From NCBI RefSeq assembly GCF_037126175.1, contig NZ_CP146986.1:2508501-2572500 (forward strand): a stretch of 64,000 nucleotides of DNA, read 5' to 3'. Below the pieces are notes generated by a model. It worked only from the letters and a program-made list of their open reading frames with translations, had not been told where the DNA came from and did not search any database. Source of the stretch: Pseudomonas sp. RSB 5.4. GTDB lineage: Bacteria; Pseudomonadota; Gammaproteobacteria; Pseudomonadales; Pseudomonadaceae. Shown here one piece after another: positions 24,546 through 34,560 of the stretch (positions within the stretch are counted from its first letter, which is position 1; every line of letters starts with the position of its first letter). Made by a program: the position numbers and the translations under genes.

Positions 24546-25376
24546 TCATTGACGCACCAGGCGATGGTTCGGCAGTTGTACCGCTTCAGTGCTGCGATAC
24601 GGGTTGATATCCAGCCCACCCCGACGCACATAGCGCGCAAACACCGTCAGTTTCTCTGGCTTCAGCAGACGCTGCAGGTCGAGGAAGATCCGCTCCACGC
24701 ACTGTTCGTGGAAGTCCGAATGCTGGCGGAAACTGACGATGTACTCCAGCAGGCTCGCGTGATCCAGCGCCGCGCCGCGATATTCGACTACCACGCTGCC
24801 CCAGTCCGGCTGACTGGTCACCGGGCAATTGGATTTGAGCAGATGGCTGTGCACGCTCTCTTCGACAATCCGCGAATCATCGCAACGCAGCAGTTCCGGA
24901 CGCGGATGCTCATAGTTGCTGACGCTGATATCCAGATCGTCGATGCACACGCCCGGCAACGCCACGACGCCTTCGGCTTCGACATCTTTCAGGCTGCGCA
25001 CGCGCACGCCGACCGGTTTGCCGGCAGCGGCCGACAAGTCCTTGACCAGCGTCGCTTCCAGGCTGGCGATGTCGGCAAACGGCGTCTGGTTCAGCGAGTT
25101 CAGGTACAGCTTGAACGACTTCGATTCGATGATGTTCGGCGAATCCGCCGGAATGCTGAATTCACCGATCGCCACCACCGGTTTGCCCGATGGCAACAAC
25201 CACGACAGTTCAAAGCAGTTCCAGAAATCCACGCCTTTATACGGCAAGGTTTCGGCGGTCAGGCCCAGCTCGGCCCATTTCGCGGTGCGCGGAATCGGGA
25301 ATAGCAGGGACGGCGTGTAAGTGGCGATGTATTCGCTGGATTTGCCCAGCGGCGAATGTTCGGCTGCGGGATGCAT
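24546..25376 (-). CDS. queF: NADPH-dependent 7-cyano-7-deazaguanine reductase
   Basis: This 276-residue type II QueF reduces preQ0 to preQ1 in queuosine biosynthesis. The motif ESKSFKLYL is at 84-92, catalytic Cys184 lies in [15 protein letters not shown] and Asp191 follows in the same segment. Residues 1-130 and 131-276 are the two tunnelling-fold halves. The length equals the E. coli type. No other queuosine genes are in the window. It ends next to a REP pair and starts back from the cupredoxin gene on the same strand, 61 bases apart, probably as a separate unit. Confidence 0.95.
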   Translation of the reverse strand: MHPAAEHSPLGKSSEYIATYTPSLLFPIPRTAKWAELGLTAETLPYKGVDFWNCFELSWLLPSGKPVVAIGEFSIPADSPNIIESKSFKLYLNSLNQTPFADIASLEATLVKDLSAAAGKPVGVRVRSLKDVEAEGVVALPGVCIDDLDISVSNYEHPRPELLRCDDSRIVEESVHSHLLKSNCPVTSQPDWGSVVVEYRGAALDHASLLEYIVSFRQHSDFHEQCVERIFLDLQRLLKPEKLTVFARYVRRGGLDINPYRSTEAVQLPNHRLVRQ

Positions 25377-25437
25377 GGCGGAAACCTGACTGAAGAATCA
25401 GCGGATTCTATCAGCCTTTGCGCCCGCCTTTGAGTGC

Positions 25438-25977
25438 TTACTGACTGACAGTCAGTTTGCCGACCATGCCTGCCTGGTAGTGACCGGGAATATTGCAGGC
25501 AAATTCCAGGCTGGTGGCTTTGCTGAAGGTCCAGGTCAGCTCGGCGGTCTTGCCCGGCTCGATCAGCACGCTGTTGGGGTCGTCGTGCTTCATGCCGTGG
25601 TCCATGCTGCCGTGATCCATGCCGGCCATGTCGTGGGACATTTCTTTCATGCCGGTAGGCGTGAGCATGCCGCTTTGCTGCATCTGCAACATTTCCTGCT
25701 GATGCCTGGCATGCATCGCCGAGTCGCCGAGGTTGAATTCGTGCAGCAACTGGCCTTTATTCACCAGCACAAAGCGAACCGTCTCACCGGCCTTGACCTG
25801 AATCGCCTTCGGCTCGAACGACATGTCGTTCAGCACCACCTCGATGCTGCGGCTGGCCTGGGCCGCCGGGGCCGGCTGGCCGAAGTCATAGCTGTGCGCG
25901 GGTGCGGCCCAGACAGGTGAACTCAGCGCCAGCAAACAGGCGGCGACGGCCAGAGGGTTGCGCAAAAACATAGTCAT
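25438..25977 (-). CDS. Periplasmic cupredoxin-like copper protein
   Basis: This 179-residue protein has a signal peptide cut after VWA (about 24) and a plastocyanin-like fold starting EVVLNDMSFEPKAIQVKAGETVRFVLVNKG. Type-1 copper ligands are visible: His79 (LLHEF), Cys161, His166 and Met171 (CNIPGHYQAGM). A Met/His-rich insert at 88-131 (MSHDMAGMDHGSMDHGMKH) should bind copper as well. It is divergent from copR-copS with a CopR-box-like sequence between them, so it probably acts in copper tolerance. I recall the same gene next to ptrA-copRS in P. aeruginosa; ptrA is not present here. Confidence 0.88.
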   Translation of the reverse strand: MTMFLRNPLAVAACLLALSSPVWAAPAHSYDFGQPAPAAQASRSIEVVLNDMSFEPKAIQVKAGETVRFVLVNKGQLLHEFNLGDSAMHARHQQEMLQMQQSGMLTPTGMKEMSHDMAGMDHGSMDHGMKHDDPNSVLIEPGKTAELTWTFSKATSLEFACNIPGHYQAGMVGKLTVSQ

Positions 25978-26048
25978 ACTCCAACAAGAAAAGGTTCAGC
26001 CTGTGGGAAACTCTAGCCCGCCCGCGCTGGCAGCTACCTGACAGACAG

Positions 26049-26064
26049 ATTACAACTTTGTCAG
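26049..26064 (-). promoter_or_regulatory. CopR-box-like site
   Basis: On the minus strand the sequence reads CTGACAAAGTTGTAAT, which fits CTGACA-N5-GTAAT, the P. aeruginosa CopR consensus as I remember it. It lies 72-87 bases before the cupredoxin gene and 62 bases before copR, within a larger TGACA/TGTCA inverted repeat. Confidence 0.65.
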
Positions 26065-26125
26065 GTTGGCGCCTGTCGCCTGCTCTCACGGTATAACGCT
26101 TTCGTTTCTACAACCCGAGCCGCCC

Positions 26126-26806
26126 ATGAAACTGCTGATCGTCGAAGACCAACCGAAAACCGGCCACTATCTGCGCCAGGGCCTGACCGAGGCCGGGTTC
26201 AACACAGAGCTGGTGGCAGACGGCAACAGCGGTCAGCAACTGGCCTTGAGCGGTGATTATGCGCTGCTGATCCTCGACGTGATGCTGCCCGGGCGCAGCG
26301 GTTGGCAGATCCTGCATGCGGTGCGCACTGCCGGCCTCGACACGCCGGTACTGTTTCTGACCGCCAAAGATGCCGTCGAGGATCGGGTTCACGGCCTCGA
26401 ACTCGGCGCCGACGATTATCTGGTCAAACCCTTCGCCTTCTCCGAACTGCTGGCCCGGGTGCGCAGCCTGCTGCGCCGGGGCAGCGCCCTGCCCCAGGAA
26501 ACCAGCCTGCAACTGGCCGATCTGCGTCTGGACCTGATCCGCCGCCGGGTCGAACGCAGCGGTCAGCGCATCGACCTGACCGCCAAGGAGTTCGCCCTGT
26601 TGGAAATGCTTCTGCGCCGTCAGGGTGAAGTGCTGCCGAAATCGCTGATTGCCTCGCAAGTCTGGGACATGAACTTCGACAGCGACACCAACGTGATCGA
26701 AGTGGCGATCCGGCGCCTGCGCCTGAAGATCGACGATGACTTCACCAACAAACTGATCCACACCGTGCGCGGCATGGGTTACGTGCTTGAAGAGCGTCCG
26801 GCCTGA
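26126..26806 (+). CDS. copR: Copper-responsive OmpR-family response regulator
   Basis: This 226-residue regulator has a receiver domain at 1-120 ([20 protein letters not shown], phospho-acceptor Asp51 in [10 protein letters not shown], conserved Lys near 101 in YLVKPFAF) and a winged-helix output domain at 128-224 ([19 protein letters not shown]). [10 protein letters not shown] is the form typical of heavy-metal regulators CopR/CusR. The start at 26126 begins the domain; the extension to 26066 is unlikely. The TGA overlaps the sensor ATG by one base. With the cupredoxin opposite and a CopR-like box between, copper is the likely signal, though silver or zinc cannot be excluded. Confidence 0.88.
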   Translation: MKLLIVEDQPKTGHYLRQGLTEAGFNTELVADGNSGQQLALSGDYALLILDVMLPGRSGWQILHAVRTAGLDTPVLFLTAKDAVEDRVHGLELGADDYLVKPFAFSELLARVRSLLRRGSALPQETSLQLADLRLDLIRRRVERSGQRIDLTAKEFALLEMLLRRQGEVLPKSLIASQVWDMNFDSDTNVIEVAIRRLRLKIDDDFTNKLIHTVRGMGYVLEERPA

Positions 26807-28155
26807 TGCCTCGTCTGTCCCTGAGTTCGCGCCTGGCCTTGCTGTTTGCCGCCTGCACCGCCGTGGTCTCGCTGTTCGCCGGGGTGTTGTTCAACCGCGC
26901 CAGCGAGGCGCACTTCATTGAGCTCGACCAGCAATTGCTCGACGGCAAGCTGATCGGTTTGCGCCGTGCCTTGCAGGATGTTCAGGCCAGCGAGAGTGAA
27001 ACGCGGCTGGCCGATGAACTCAGCCGGCAGGCCGATCTTTCGCTGCGCATCACCGGGGCCGATGGCCAGCGCTGGTACGACAGCTCGATCAAGGTGCCAC
27101 CGGATTTGCCGCAACAGCCCGGCCTGTCGACCATCAGCAATGACGGCATAGACTATCGCGTGCTCAATGCCCCGCTCTACCCGGACAAACCCGATACGCC
27201 CCAACTGACACTGCTGCTGGACATCACCCATCACCAGCACTTTCTGCAACGCATGCAACACCTGATCTGGCTGACCGTCGGGCTGTCGGCGCTGGCCACC
27301 GCGCTGCTCGGCGCCTGGGCCGCACGCAGCGGCTTGCGTCCGCTGCGGCGCATGAGTGCAGTGGCGCGTGGGATTTCCGCACATTCGCTCAACGCCCGAC
27401 TGCCGGAAGCGCAAATGCCGCCAGAACTTGCGGAAATGGCCCACAGCTTCAACGCCATGCTCGGACGCCTCGACGACTCGTTTCAACGGCTGTCGGCGTT
27501 CTCTGCCGACATTGCCCATGAACTGCGCACACCGCTGTCGAACCTGCTGACTCACACCCAGGTCACCCTCACCCGCCCGCGACCGATCGAGGATTACCGC
27601 GAAGCCCTGCACAGCAATCTCGAAGAACTGCAATGGATGGCGCAACTGATCAACGACATGCTTTATCTGGCCAAGGCTGACCACGGTTTGCTGATGCCCA
27701 AGCGTGAGGCGCTGGAACTGGCGGATGAGAGCGATGTGCTGCTGGAGTTTTTTGCGCCATTGGCCGAGGACGCCGGGGTGACGCTGAGCCGCGAAGGTCA
27801 TGCGCGCATGGAAGGTGATCGCAATATGTTGCGCCGGGCCTTGTCGAATCTGCTGGACAACGCGCTGCGCTTTACTCCGGCGACGGGCAGCGTGCGCTTG
27901 TCCATCGTCGATCAGCCGCACAGGGTGCAGGTGTCGGTGGAGAACAGTGGCGAAGGCATTTCAGCAGAACTGTTGCCACGGCTGTTTGACCGGTTTTATC
28001 GGGCCGATCCGGCGCGGCAGGAAGGCAGCAGTGAGCACGCTGGGTTGGGGTTGGCGATTACCCAATCGATCGTCCGCGCGCATGGTGGGCAGATTCATTG
28101 CGAATCGGCTGCGGGGTGGACGCGGTTTGTGATTGAGTTGCCCAAGGGAGTCTGA
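26806..28155 (+). CDS. copS: Copper-sensing histidine kinase
   Basis: This 449-residue inner-membrane kinase has TM1 at about 8-28, a periplasmic sensor of about 130 residues, TM2 near 150-172 (LIWLTVGLSALATALLGAWAA), a HAMP domain (SGLRPLRRMSAVARGI) and a HisKA domain with the phospho-His in ADIAHELRTPLSNL. The ATPase has N (NLLDNALRF), G1 (VENSGEGI) and G2 (HAGLGLAITQSI). It follows the heavy-metal sensor (CusS/CopS) pattern. The periplasmic domain has a His pair (THHQH) near the second membrane helix, a possible metal ligand. Start and stop overlap copR by one base, so the two genes form an operon. Confidence 0.88.
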   Translation: MPRLSLSSRLALLFAACTAVVSLFAGVLFNRASEAHFIELDQQLLDGKLIGLRRALQDVQASESETRLADELSRQADLSLRITGADGQRWYDSSIKVPPDLPQQPGLSTISNDGIDYRVLNAPLYPDKPDTPQLTLLLDITHHQHFLQRMQHLIWLTVGLSALATALLGAWAARSGLRPLRRMSAVARGISAHSLNARLPEAQMPPELAEMAHSFNAMLGRLDDSFQRLSAFSADIAHELRTPLSNLLTHTQVTLTRPRPIEDYREALHSNLEELQWMAQLINDMLYLAKADHGLLMPKREALELADESDVLLEFFAPLAEDAGVTLSREGHARMEGDRNMLRRALSNLLDNALRFTPATGSVRLSIVDQPHRVQVSVENSGEGISAELLPRLFDRFYRADPARQEGSSEHAGLGLAITQSIVRAHGGQIHCESAAGWTRFVIELPKGV

Positions 28156-28174
28156 GGCCAGCAGGTCCGGCCCC

Positions 28175-28249
28175 TTCGCGAGCAAGCCCGCTCCCACATT
28201 GGATCTGCGTCGTACACAAATCCCCTGTGGGAGCGGGCTTGCTCGCGAA
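28175..28249. repeat. Inverted REP pair (GTGGGAGCGGGCTTGCTCGC type)
   Basis: Copies of opposite orientation at 28175-28198 and 28226-28249 between the convergent copS and lolE genes. Confidence 0.92.
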
Positions 28250-28263
28250 GGCGGTATTGGCGC

Positions 28264-29508
28264 TTACGAATATCTCAACGCGTGAGCCGGCTCGATCTTC
28301 GCCGCCCGCAACGCCGGGTACACCGTCGCCAGGAAGCTCAGAATAAAGCCTGCCGAGCAGATCAACAGCACATCCCCGCCCTGCAATTCCGAAGGCAGGT
28401 TGCTGACGAAGTACACATCGGAACTGAAGATGTGCTGGCCGGTGACACGCTCGACCCAGCCAACCATTTCACTGACGTTGAGCGCCGCGATCACCCCGAG
28501 CACGCCGCCAATCAGTGTGCCGACAATGCCGATCACCGTGCCCTGCACCATGAAGATCGCCATGATCTGCCGTGGCGTGGCGCCGATGGTGCGCAGGATC
28601 GCGATGTCCGCGCCCTTGTCGTTCACCACCATGATCAGCGTGGCGATGATGTTGAACGCCGCCACGGCGACGATCATCAGCAACAGCAGGCCGATCATGG
28701 TTTTTTCCATTTTCATCGCGCTGAACAGGCTGCCCTGGGTGTGGGTCCAGTCATCCGCCTTGAAGTCGGCACCGAGGCCCGCGGCGATGTCCGAGGAGAC
28801 TTTCGGCGCGGCGTACAGGTCCTTCACCGCCAGGCGCACGCTCTGCACCTGATTCGGCTGCCAGTGCTGCATGGTCGCGGCATCGGCCACGTGAATCAGG
28901 CCCATCGAACCGTCCAGCTCGGCGCCGACCTTGAACACACCGACCACGTTCAAGCGCTGCATGCGCGGGGTGATGCCCCCCGGTGCGGTGCTGACTTCCG
29001 GCACGATCAGGGTGATCTTGTCACCGACATTGAGACGGAAGCGCCGCGCGGTGATTTCACCGATCACCACACCGAACTCGCCGGGTTTCAGATCATCAAG
29101 ACGGCCCTGCACGATGTGCTGGGCCACGATCGACACCTTGCCTTCCTGGGCCGGATCGACACCGCTGATCTGGATTGGCTGCATCGAGCCCTTGTAGGAC
29201 AGCATGCCTTCCATCTCGGTGAACGGCACGGCGGCGGTCACTTCGGGATTTTTCAGCGCGGCAGCGGCCACTGGCTGCCAGTCATCGATCGGCTTGACGC
29301 CAACGATGGTCGCGTGCGGCACCATGCCGAGGATGCGCGAGCTCATCTCGCGCTGGAAACCGTTCATCACCGACAGCACCACGATCATCGCCAGCACGCC
29401 GAGGGCGAGCCCGATCATCGAAGTCATCGAGATGAACGAAACAAAGCGATTGCGGCGTTTGGCGCGGGTATAGCGCGTGCCGATAAAGATCGATAACGGT
29501 CTGAACAT
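28264..29508 (-). CDS. lolE: Lipoprotein-releasing ABC transporter permease LolE/LolC paralogue
   Basis: This 414-residue permease has a LolC/E fold: TM1 ([21 protein letters not shown], about 30-50), a large periplasmic domain to about 265, then three C-terminal helices and the end ALRAAKIEPAHALRYS. With LolC and LolD it moves lipoproteins from the inner membrane to LolA. It is a close paralogue of the 30263-31513 gene, sharing the MFRP(L)[15 protein letters not shown] start, which is why I start at ATG 29508, not GTG 29520. A terminator lies between lolD and this gene. Which permease is LolC and which LolE cannot be told by eye; the names follow gene order. Confidence 0.85.
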   Translation of the reverse strand: MFRPLSIFIGTRYTRAKRRNRFVSFISMTSMIGLALGVLAMIVVLSVMNGFQREMSSRILGMVPHATIVGVKPIDDWQPVAAAALKNPEVTAAVPFTEMEGMLSYKGSMQPIQISGVDPAQEGKVSIVAQHIVQGRLDDLKPGEFGVVIGEITARRFRLNVGDKITLIVPEVSTAPGGITPRMQRLNVVGVFKVGAELDGSMGLIHVADAATMQHWQPNQVQSVRLAVKDLYAAPKVSSDIAAGLGADFKADDWTHTQGSLFSAMKMEKTMIGLLLLMIVAVAAFNIIATLIMVVNDKGADIAILRTIGATPRQIMAIFMVQGTVIGIVGTLIGGVLGVIAALNVSEMVGWVERVTGQHIFSSDVYFVSNLPSELQGGDVLLICSAGFILSFLATVYPALRAAKIEPAHALRYS

Positions 29509-29525
29509 TCGCTGGGGCACCGTAT

Positions 29526-29562
29526 AAAAATAAAAGACCCGATGCCTTTTCAGGCACCGGGT
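29526..29562 (-). terminator. Intrinsic terminator between lolD and the downstream lol permease gene
   Basis: Minus-strand stem ACCCGGTGCC / GGCATCGGGT (one G-U) with loop TGAAAA, followed by CTTTTATTTTTAT. It lies 9 bases after the lolD stop and directly before the next permease start. Confidence 0.85.
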
Positions 29563-29571
29563 TTCGGTCGG

Positions 29572-30255
29572 TCAGATGGTGGTCAAGCAGCCTTCCTGCA
29601 ATTGCAGGACGCGGTCCATCTGGCGGGCCAGGTTCATGTCGTGAGTCACCACCAGGAACGCGGTGCGCATCGAAGTGCTGAGTTCCAGCATCAAGTCCTG
29701 AATGCCTTCGGCGGTGTGCGAATCGAGGTTGCCGGTTGGCTCATCGAGCATTACCAGGCCTGGATTGTTCACCAGTGCACGGGCGATAGCCACACGCTGG
29801 CGTTCACCACCGGACAGCTCGGCCGGTTTGTGCTCCAGGCGATGACCCAGACCTACGCGCTCGAGCAACGCCGTAGCGCGCTGACGTGCTTCCGGGATCG
29901 CAGTCTTGCCGATCAGCAGCGGCATGCAGACGTTTTCCAGCGCGGTGAACTCCGGCAGCAAGTGGTGGAACTGGTACACGAACCCCAAGGCACGGTTACG
30001 CAGCAGGCCACGCTTCTTCTCGCTCAGGGCCGACAGTTCTTCACCGTCGAGCCAGACGCTGCCCTCGGTCGGCGTATCGAGACCGCCCAGCAGGTTGAGC
30101 AAGGTACTTTTGCCCGAACCGGATTTGCCGACGATCGCGACACGCTCGCCCGGGTGCAACTCCAGTTGCAGACCGGCCAACACTTGCACCGACTCCGGGC
30201 CTTCCTCGTAGGATTTGCCGAGGTTGCGGCAGCTCAAGATTGCTTTATCACTCAT
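29572..30255 (-). CDS. lolD: Lipoprotein-releasing ABC transporter ATPase LolD
   Basis: This 227-residue ABC ATPase has Walker [10 protein letters not shown] (about 43-51), the Q-loop [12 protein letters not shown], signature [10 protein letters not shown], Walker [13 protein letters not shown] and H-loop [13 protein letters not shown] is typical of LolD, which powers the LolCE permease. I choose ATG 30255 ([16 protein letters not shown]) as the family start; the ATG at 30270 would overlap the lolC stop and cannot be excluded. A longer frame to 30306 has no support. It lies between the two permease genes. Confidence 0.93.
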   Translation of the reverse strand: MSDKAILSCRNLGKSYEEGPESVQVLAGLQLELHPGERVAIVGKSGSGKSTLLNLLGGLDTPTEGSVWLDGEELSALSEKKRGLLRNRALGFVYQFHHLLPEFTALENVCMPLLIGKTAIPEARQRATALLERVGLGHRLEHKPAELSGGERQRVAIARALVNNPGLVMLDEPTGNLDSHTAEGIQDLMLELSTSMRTAFLVVTHDMNLARQMDRVLQLQEGCLTTI

Positions 30256-30262
30256 GCCCGAC

Positions 30263-31513
30263 TCACTCATAACGTAGCGCCTCCGCCGGCTGGGTGCGCG
30301 CGGCACGCCAGGCGGGATACAGGGTGGCGAGGAAACTCAGGACCAACGCAGCCGCGCAGACCATGACCACGTCCTGGCTCTGCACCTGCGACGGCAGGTA
30401 ATCAATGAAATACACATCGGCGTTGAGGAACTTGTGGCCGATCAGCCCTTCGAGGGCGGAAATCGCCGCGCTGACGTTCAACGCCGCGAGAATCCCGACC
30501 ACCGCGCCGATGGCGGTGCCGACCACGCCGATCACGGTGCCCTGCACCATGAACGTGCGCATGATCGTCCCTGGCGTAGCGCCGAGGGTGCGCAGAATGG
30601 CGATGTCGCTCTTCTTGTCATTCACCACCATCACCAGCGTGGAAATGATGTTGAACGCGGCGACCGCGACGATCAGCAGCAACAGCAGCCCGATCATGGC
30701 TTTTTCCATGCGGATCGCCTGATACAGATTGCCGTGGGTGCGGGTCCAGTCGCGGGCGTAGTAATGGTCTTCGCCCAGTTGCTGGGCGATGGTCCAGGCC
30801 ACGCGCGGCGCCTGGAACAGATCATCGAACTTCAACCGGATGCCCTGCACCTGATCAGGCTTCCAGCGGTGCATCTTCGCCAGATCCTGCAAGTTGGTGA
30901 CGCCCAGATAGCCGTCCAGCTCACCGGCGCCGACATGAAAGATGCCGACCACGGTGAAACGCTTCATGCGCGGGAACATCCCGGCCGGGGTCACGCTGAC
31001 CTCCGGCGCGACGAAGGTGACCTTGTCACCGAGGCCCACGCCGAGCTTGGTCGCGGCCTTGTCGCCGATGACGATGCCGAAGCTGCCCGGCGTCAGGTCG
31101 TCGAGTTTGCCCTGCTTCATGAAGTTGTCGATGATCGACACATTGCGCTCGAGCGCGGGGTCGATGGCGTTGAGCAACACCTTGGACACCTGGCCGTTGT
31201 TGGTCAGCAAACCCTGCATCTGAGTGAACGGCGCAACGGCCGTCACCTCCGGGTTGCGCTTGACCTTGGCGGCGAGGCTTTGCCAATCGTTGATCGGTTC
31301 GCCGGTTTCAAGAGTCGCGTGGGGCACCATGCCCAGCACGCGGGTGCGCATCTCATGATCGAAGCCGTTCATCACCGATAGCACCACGATCATCACGACC
31401 ACGCCAAGGGCGAGCCCGATCATCGAAGTCAGGGAAATGAATGACACAAAATGATTGCGACGCTTTGCACGGGTATAACGCGTGCCGATAAATACGAAGA
31501 GAGGTCTGAACAT
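30263..31513 (-). CDS. lolC: Lipoprotein-releasing ABC transporter permease LolC
   Basis: This 416-residue permease of the same fold as its paralogue has the N-terminal TM near 30-50 ([21 protein letters not shown]), a periplasmic domain to about 260 and three C-terminal helices ([44 protein letters not shown] and a third). The stretch [25 protein letters not shown] is the cytoplasmic coupling region that contacts LolD. It is the first gene of the leftward lol run. The ATG at 31513 starts [19 protein letters not shown]. No clear ribosome site is seen. Confidence 0.9.
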   Translation of the reverse strand: MFRPLFVFIGTRYTRAKRRNHFVSFISLTSMIGLALGVVVMIVVLSVMNGFDHEMRTRVLGMVPHATLETGEPINDWQSLAAKVKRNPEVTAVAPFTQMQGLLTNNGQVSKVLLNAIDPALERNVSIIDNFMKQGKLDDLTPGSFGIVIGDKAATKLGVGLGDKVTFVAPEVSVTPAGMFPRMKRFTVVGIFHVGAGELDGYLGVTNLQDLAKMHRWKPDQVQGIRLKFDDLFQAPRVAWTIAQQLGEDHYYARDWTRTHGNLYQAIRMEKAMIGLLLLLIVAVAAFNIISTLVMVVNDKKSDIAILRTLGATPGTIMRTFMVQGTVIGVVGTAIGAVVGILAALNVSAAISALEGLIGHKFLNADVYFIDYLPSQVQSQDVVMVCAAALVLSFLATLYPAWRAARTQPAEALRYE

Positions 31514-31607
31514 GTCGGGGCTTGTTCGGAGGGAAAAGGAACGTCCTTGTGGCGGGGGTCGATAACCAGCTTTACACTCAGACCACCGCCGCTACCATGG
31601 GTTCGCC

Positions 31608-32189
31608 ATGTCGACATTAGATGAAGAAGATCGCCGCGAATACTACCGTATCGAGGACACGATCGCACTGGAAATTCGGCCCCTGTCCGCTCCCGAAGCC
31701 GCTGGCCAGGAAGTGTTGCAGGATGCTTCCCCGCTGTTCAACCTGCTCAGCGAACTGCACCTGAGCGAATTCGAGTCGCAGCACCTGTTGCGCCAGATCA
31801 GCGAGCGCGACCGGGCCATCGCCGCGTTCCTCAAATCCCAGAACAAACGTATCGACCTGCTCAGCCAGGTGGTCGCCCTGACCGTGCTCGGCCATATCGG
31901 CGAGCCGCAACCGGTGATCATCTCCGAAGGCGGGATCGATTTTCAGCACCCGACCGCGCTGGCCACTGGCGCGCACCTGTCGGTGAAACTGGTGCTGATG
32001 CCGCAGGCGCTGGGTCTGTTGCTACGCGCCCGCGTCACCCATTGCGACCGCAAGGGCGATGGCTACGACGTCGGCACCGAGTTCGAACACTTGACCGACG
32101 CCCAGCGCCAGTTGCTCGCCCGCTATATCCTGCAGAAACAGGCCCAGGAACGACGCCTGGCCCGTGAACAGAACGAATCAGGCATTTAA
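31608..32189 (+). CDS. PilZ-domain protein with helical insert
   Basis: This 193-residue protein has a PilZ-type signature in its N-terminus, RREYYRIED (REYYR fits RxxxR at about 10-14), and ISEGGIDF near 104-111 in the place of D/NxSxxG. The first position is Ile instead of Asp/Asn, so c-di-GMP binding is less sure. Between the two lies a helical insert (LFNLLSELHLSEFESQHLLRQIS). The C-terminus ends in a charged helix (LQKQAQERRLAREQNESG). It is separate from lolC (divergent) and is followed closely by the phosphodiesterase gene, so the two may be co-transcribed. Confidence 0.75.
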   Translation: MSTLDEEDRREYYRIEDTIALEIRPLSAPEAAGQEVLQDASPLFNLLSELHLSEFESQHLLRQISERDRAIAAFLKSQNKRIDLLSQVVALTVLGHIGEPQPVIISEGGIDFQHPTALATGAHLSVKLVLMPQALGLLLRARVTHCDRKGDGYDVGTEFEHLTDAQRQLLARYILQKQAQERRLAREQNESGI

Positions 32190-32203
32190 ATTAAGGAAGC
32201 ACC

Positions 32204-32926
32204 GTGACCCTCATCTACGGCCACCGCGGCGCCAAGGGCGAAGCACCGGAAAACACCCTGACCAGTTTTCAGGAATGTCTCAAGCACGGCGTACGCCGTT
32301 GTGAACTGGATCTGCACCTGTCGAAGGACGGCGAGCTGATGGTGATCCACGACCCGACCCTCAAGCGCACCACCGACCGGCGCGGAAAGGTGGTCGAGCA
32401 CACCGCCGCCGAACTGGTGACCTACGACGCGCGCAAGGGCGGCCCGGGCTGGATCAAGCCGTGCCCGATTCCGACACTGGAAGAGCTGTTCGAAAAATGT
32501 GATTTCGAGCACTGGCAGCTGGAAGTCAAAAGTGCATCGCGCACCCGCGCGGCGACCACCGTGCTGGCGATTCGCGAGATGGCCCAGCGTCATGGATTGC
32601 TGGACAAGGTCACCATTACTTCGAGTTCGCGGGAAGTGCTGAAGGCGGCGCTGGATCTGGTGCCGGACGTGTCGCGGGGGCTGGTGGCCGAATACGCCTG
32701 GCTCGACCCGCTAAAGGTCGCGGCCAGCTATGGCTGTGAGATTCTGGCGTTGAACTGGACGCTGTGTACGCCGGAACGCCTGCAGAAGGCGCAGCGTCAG
32801 GGGCTGCATGTGTCGGTGTGGACCGTCAACGAGCCTGCGCTGATGCGCAGACTCGCCGACTTCGGCGTTGACAGCCTGATTACAGACTTTCCCGGTTTGG
32901 CCACTGCCACCCTCGAGAATTGCTGA
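32204..32926 (+). CDS. Glycerophosphodiester phosphodiesterase (cytoplasmic UgpQ-like)
   Basis: This 240-residue GDPD-family TIM barrel has HRGAKGEAPENTLTSF (His7/Arg8, Glu15/Asn16), CELDLHLSKDGELMVIHDPTLKRTT (Glu34, Asp36, His49) and QLEVKSA near 106, all metal and catalytic residues of the family. It hydrolyses glycerophosphodiesters to glycerol-3-phosphate and an alcohol. No signal peptide, so it is cytoplasmic like UgpQ. The start is GTG at 32204 with AAGGA about 6 bases upstream. It begins 14 bases after the PilZ gene stop and is convergent with sthA. Confidence 0.92.
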   Translation: MTLIYGHRGAKGEAPENTLTSFQECLKHGVRRCELDLHLSKDGELMVIHDPTLKRTTDRRGKVVEHTAAELVTYDARKGGPGWIKPCPIPTLEELFEKCDFEHWQLEVKSASRTRAATTVLAIREMAQRHGLLDKVTITSSSREVLKAALDLVPDVSRGLVAEYAWLDPLKVAASYGCEILALNWTLCTPERLQKAQRQGLHVSVWTVNEPALMRRLADFGVDSLITDFPGLATATLENC

Positions 32927-32968
32927 AATCGGTCTCCCCGGCCGGCTCAGGCCACCGGCCGGAGCCCG

Positions 32969-34363
32969 TCAAAAAAGCCGGTTGAGGCCGTCGTACGCCG
33001 CTACCCGATAGGCTTCGGCCATGGTCGGGTAGTTGAACGTGGTGTTGACGAAGTACTTCAGGGTGTTCAACTCGCCAGGCTGGCTCATGATCGCCTGACC
33101 GATGTGCACGATCTCCGACGCCTGATAACCGAAGCAGTGAACACCCAGCACTTCCAGGGTTTCACGGTGGAACAGGATCTTCAGCATGCCTTGCGGCTCG
33201 CCGGCGATCTGTGCACGCGCCATGCTCTTGAAGAACGCTTTGCCGACTTCGTACGGCACTTTGGCCTGGGTCAGCTCCTGCTCGTTCTTGCCGATCGAGC
33301 TGATCTCCGGAATGGTGTAGATGCCGGTCGGCACGTCATTCACAAAGCGCCAGCTACCGTTATCAACGATGCTGCCGGCAGCCGAACGACCCTGGTCGTG
33401 GGCCGCACTGGCCAGGCTCGGCCAGCCGATCACGTCGCCAGCGCCGTAGATGTTCGGCACGCAAGTGCGGTAGGCCTCGTCGACTTCGATCTGGCCACGG
33501 CTGTTGACCTTGACGCCGATGTTTTCCAGACCGAGCTGGTCGGTGTTGCCAGTACGGCCGTTGCACCAGAGCAAGGCGTCGGCCTTGATCTTCTTGCCGG
33601 ACTTCAGGTGCAGGATCACACCGTTGTCCACACCTTCAACGCGATCGTAGTCCTCGTTGTGGCGCACAGTGATGTTGTTGTTGCTGAAGTGGTAGCTCAA
33701 CGCCTGGGAGATTTCCGAGTCGAGGAAGCTCAGCAACTGACCACGGTTGTCCACCAGTTCAACCAGTACCCCCAGACCGCTGAAGATCGAGGCGTATTCG
33801 CAACCGATCACGCCGGCGCCGTAAACGATCAGTTTGCGCGGAGTGTGGCCGAGGCTGAGGATGGTGTCGCTATCGTAGATACGCGGGTGGTGGAAATCGA
33901 TGTCCGCCGGACGATACGGGCGCGAACCGGTGGCGATGATGATGTGCTTGGCCACCAGCTTCTCGACCACACCGTTGGCGCAGACCACTTCGATGGTTTG
34001 CTCGTCGGCGAAGCTGCCGGTGCCGAAGAACACGTCGACGCGGTTACGGGCGTAGTAGCCGGTACGCGAAGCGACTTGTTTGGAAATGACTTTCTCGGCG
34101 CTTTTCAACACGTCCGGGAAGGAGAACCAGCGCGGCTCGCCGATCGCCCGGAACATCGGGTTGGTGTTGAACTGCATGATCTGCCGGACCGAGTGACGCA
34201 GGGCCTTGGACGGGATGGTTCCCAGGTGGGTGCAGTTACCGCCGACCTGGCGACGGCTATCGACCATCGCCACCTTGCGCCCTGCTTTGGCGGCGTTCAT
34301 TGCCGCGCCTTCTCCCGCCGGGCCGGAACCCAACACCACCACGTCGTAGTTGTAGACAGCCAT
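32969..34363 (-). CDS. sthA: Soluble pyridine nucleotide transhydrogenase
   Basis: This 464-residue flavoprotein of the disulphide reductase family exchanges hydride between NADPH and NAD. The FAD site is [14 protein letters not shown] (8-21). The usual redox pair is changed to [13 protein letters not shown] (41-53), with Thr in place of the second Cys, which marks transhydrogenases. The second nucleotide site is [15 protein letters not shown] near 184-198 and the C-terminal dimer domain ends [17 protein letters not shown]. The length equals SthA of E. coli (466). It lies upstream of apbE on the same strand with a gap of about 200 bases, and is convergent with the phosphodiesterase gene. Confidence 0.96.
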   Translation of the reverse strand: MAVYNYDVVVLGSGPAGEGAAMNAAKAGRKVAMVDSRRQVGGNCTHLGTIPSKALRHSVRQIMQFNTNPMFRAIGEPRWFSFPDVLKSAEKVISKQVASRTGYYARNRVDVFFGTGSFADEQTIEVVCANGVVEKLVAKHIIIATGSRPYRPADIDFHHPRIYDSDTILSLGHTPRKLIVYGAGVIGCEYASIFSGLGVLVELVDNRGQLLSFLDSEISQALSYHFSNNNITVRHNEDYDRVEGVDNGVILHLKSGKKIKADALLWCNGRTGNTDQLGLENIGVKVNSRGQIEVDEAYRTCVPNIYGAGDVIGWPSLASAAHDQGRSAAGSIVDNGSWRFVNDVPTGIYTIPEISSIGKNEQELTQAKVPYEVGKAFFKSMARAQIAGEPQGMLKILFHRETLEVLGVHCFGYQASEIVHIGQAIMSQPGELNTLKYFVNTTFNYPTMAEAYRVAAYDGLNRLF

Positions 34364-34560
34364 GCGTACTCCTCAGAACAGGCCGCGGTGCCAGCAGCAC
34401 CGGCGGCTAAATCACGCCGAATCGCGGCGCGAAGGAACAATTGGGGGTCAGTAAAGAACCCGGACACAGTCTATAGAAGCGTCAACGCCGCGCACATTAA
34501 CCCTTGGTCGCGTCGTAGGCTACTTTTGCCTGCACTACAACGCCAGCTTTCGTACTGTTT

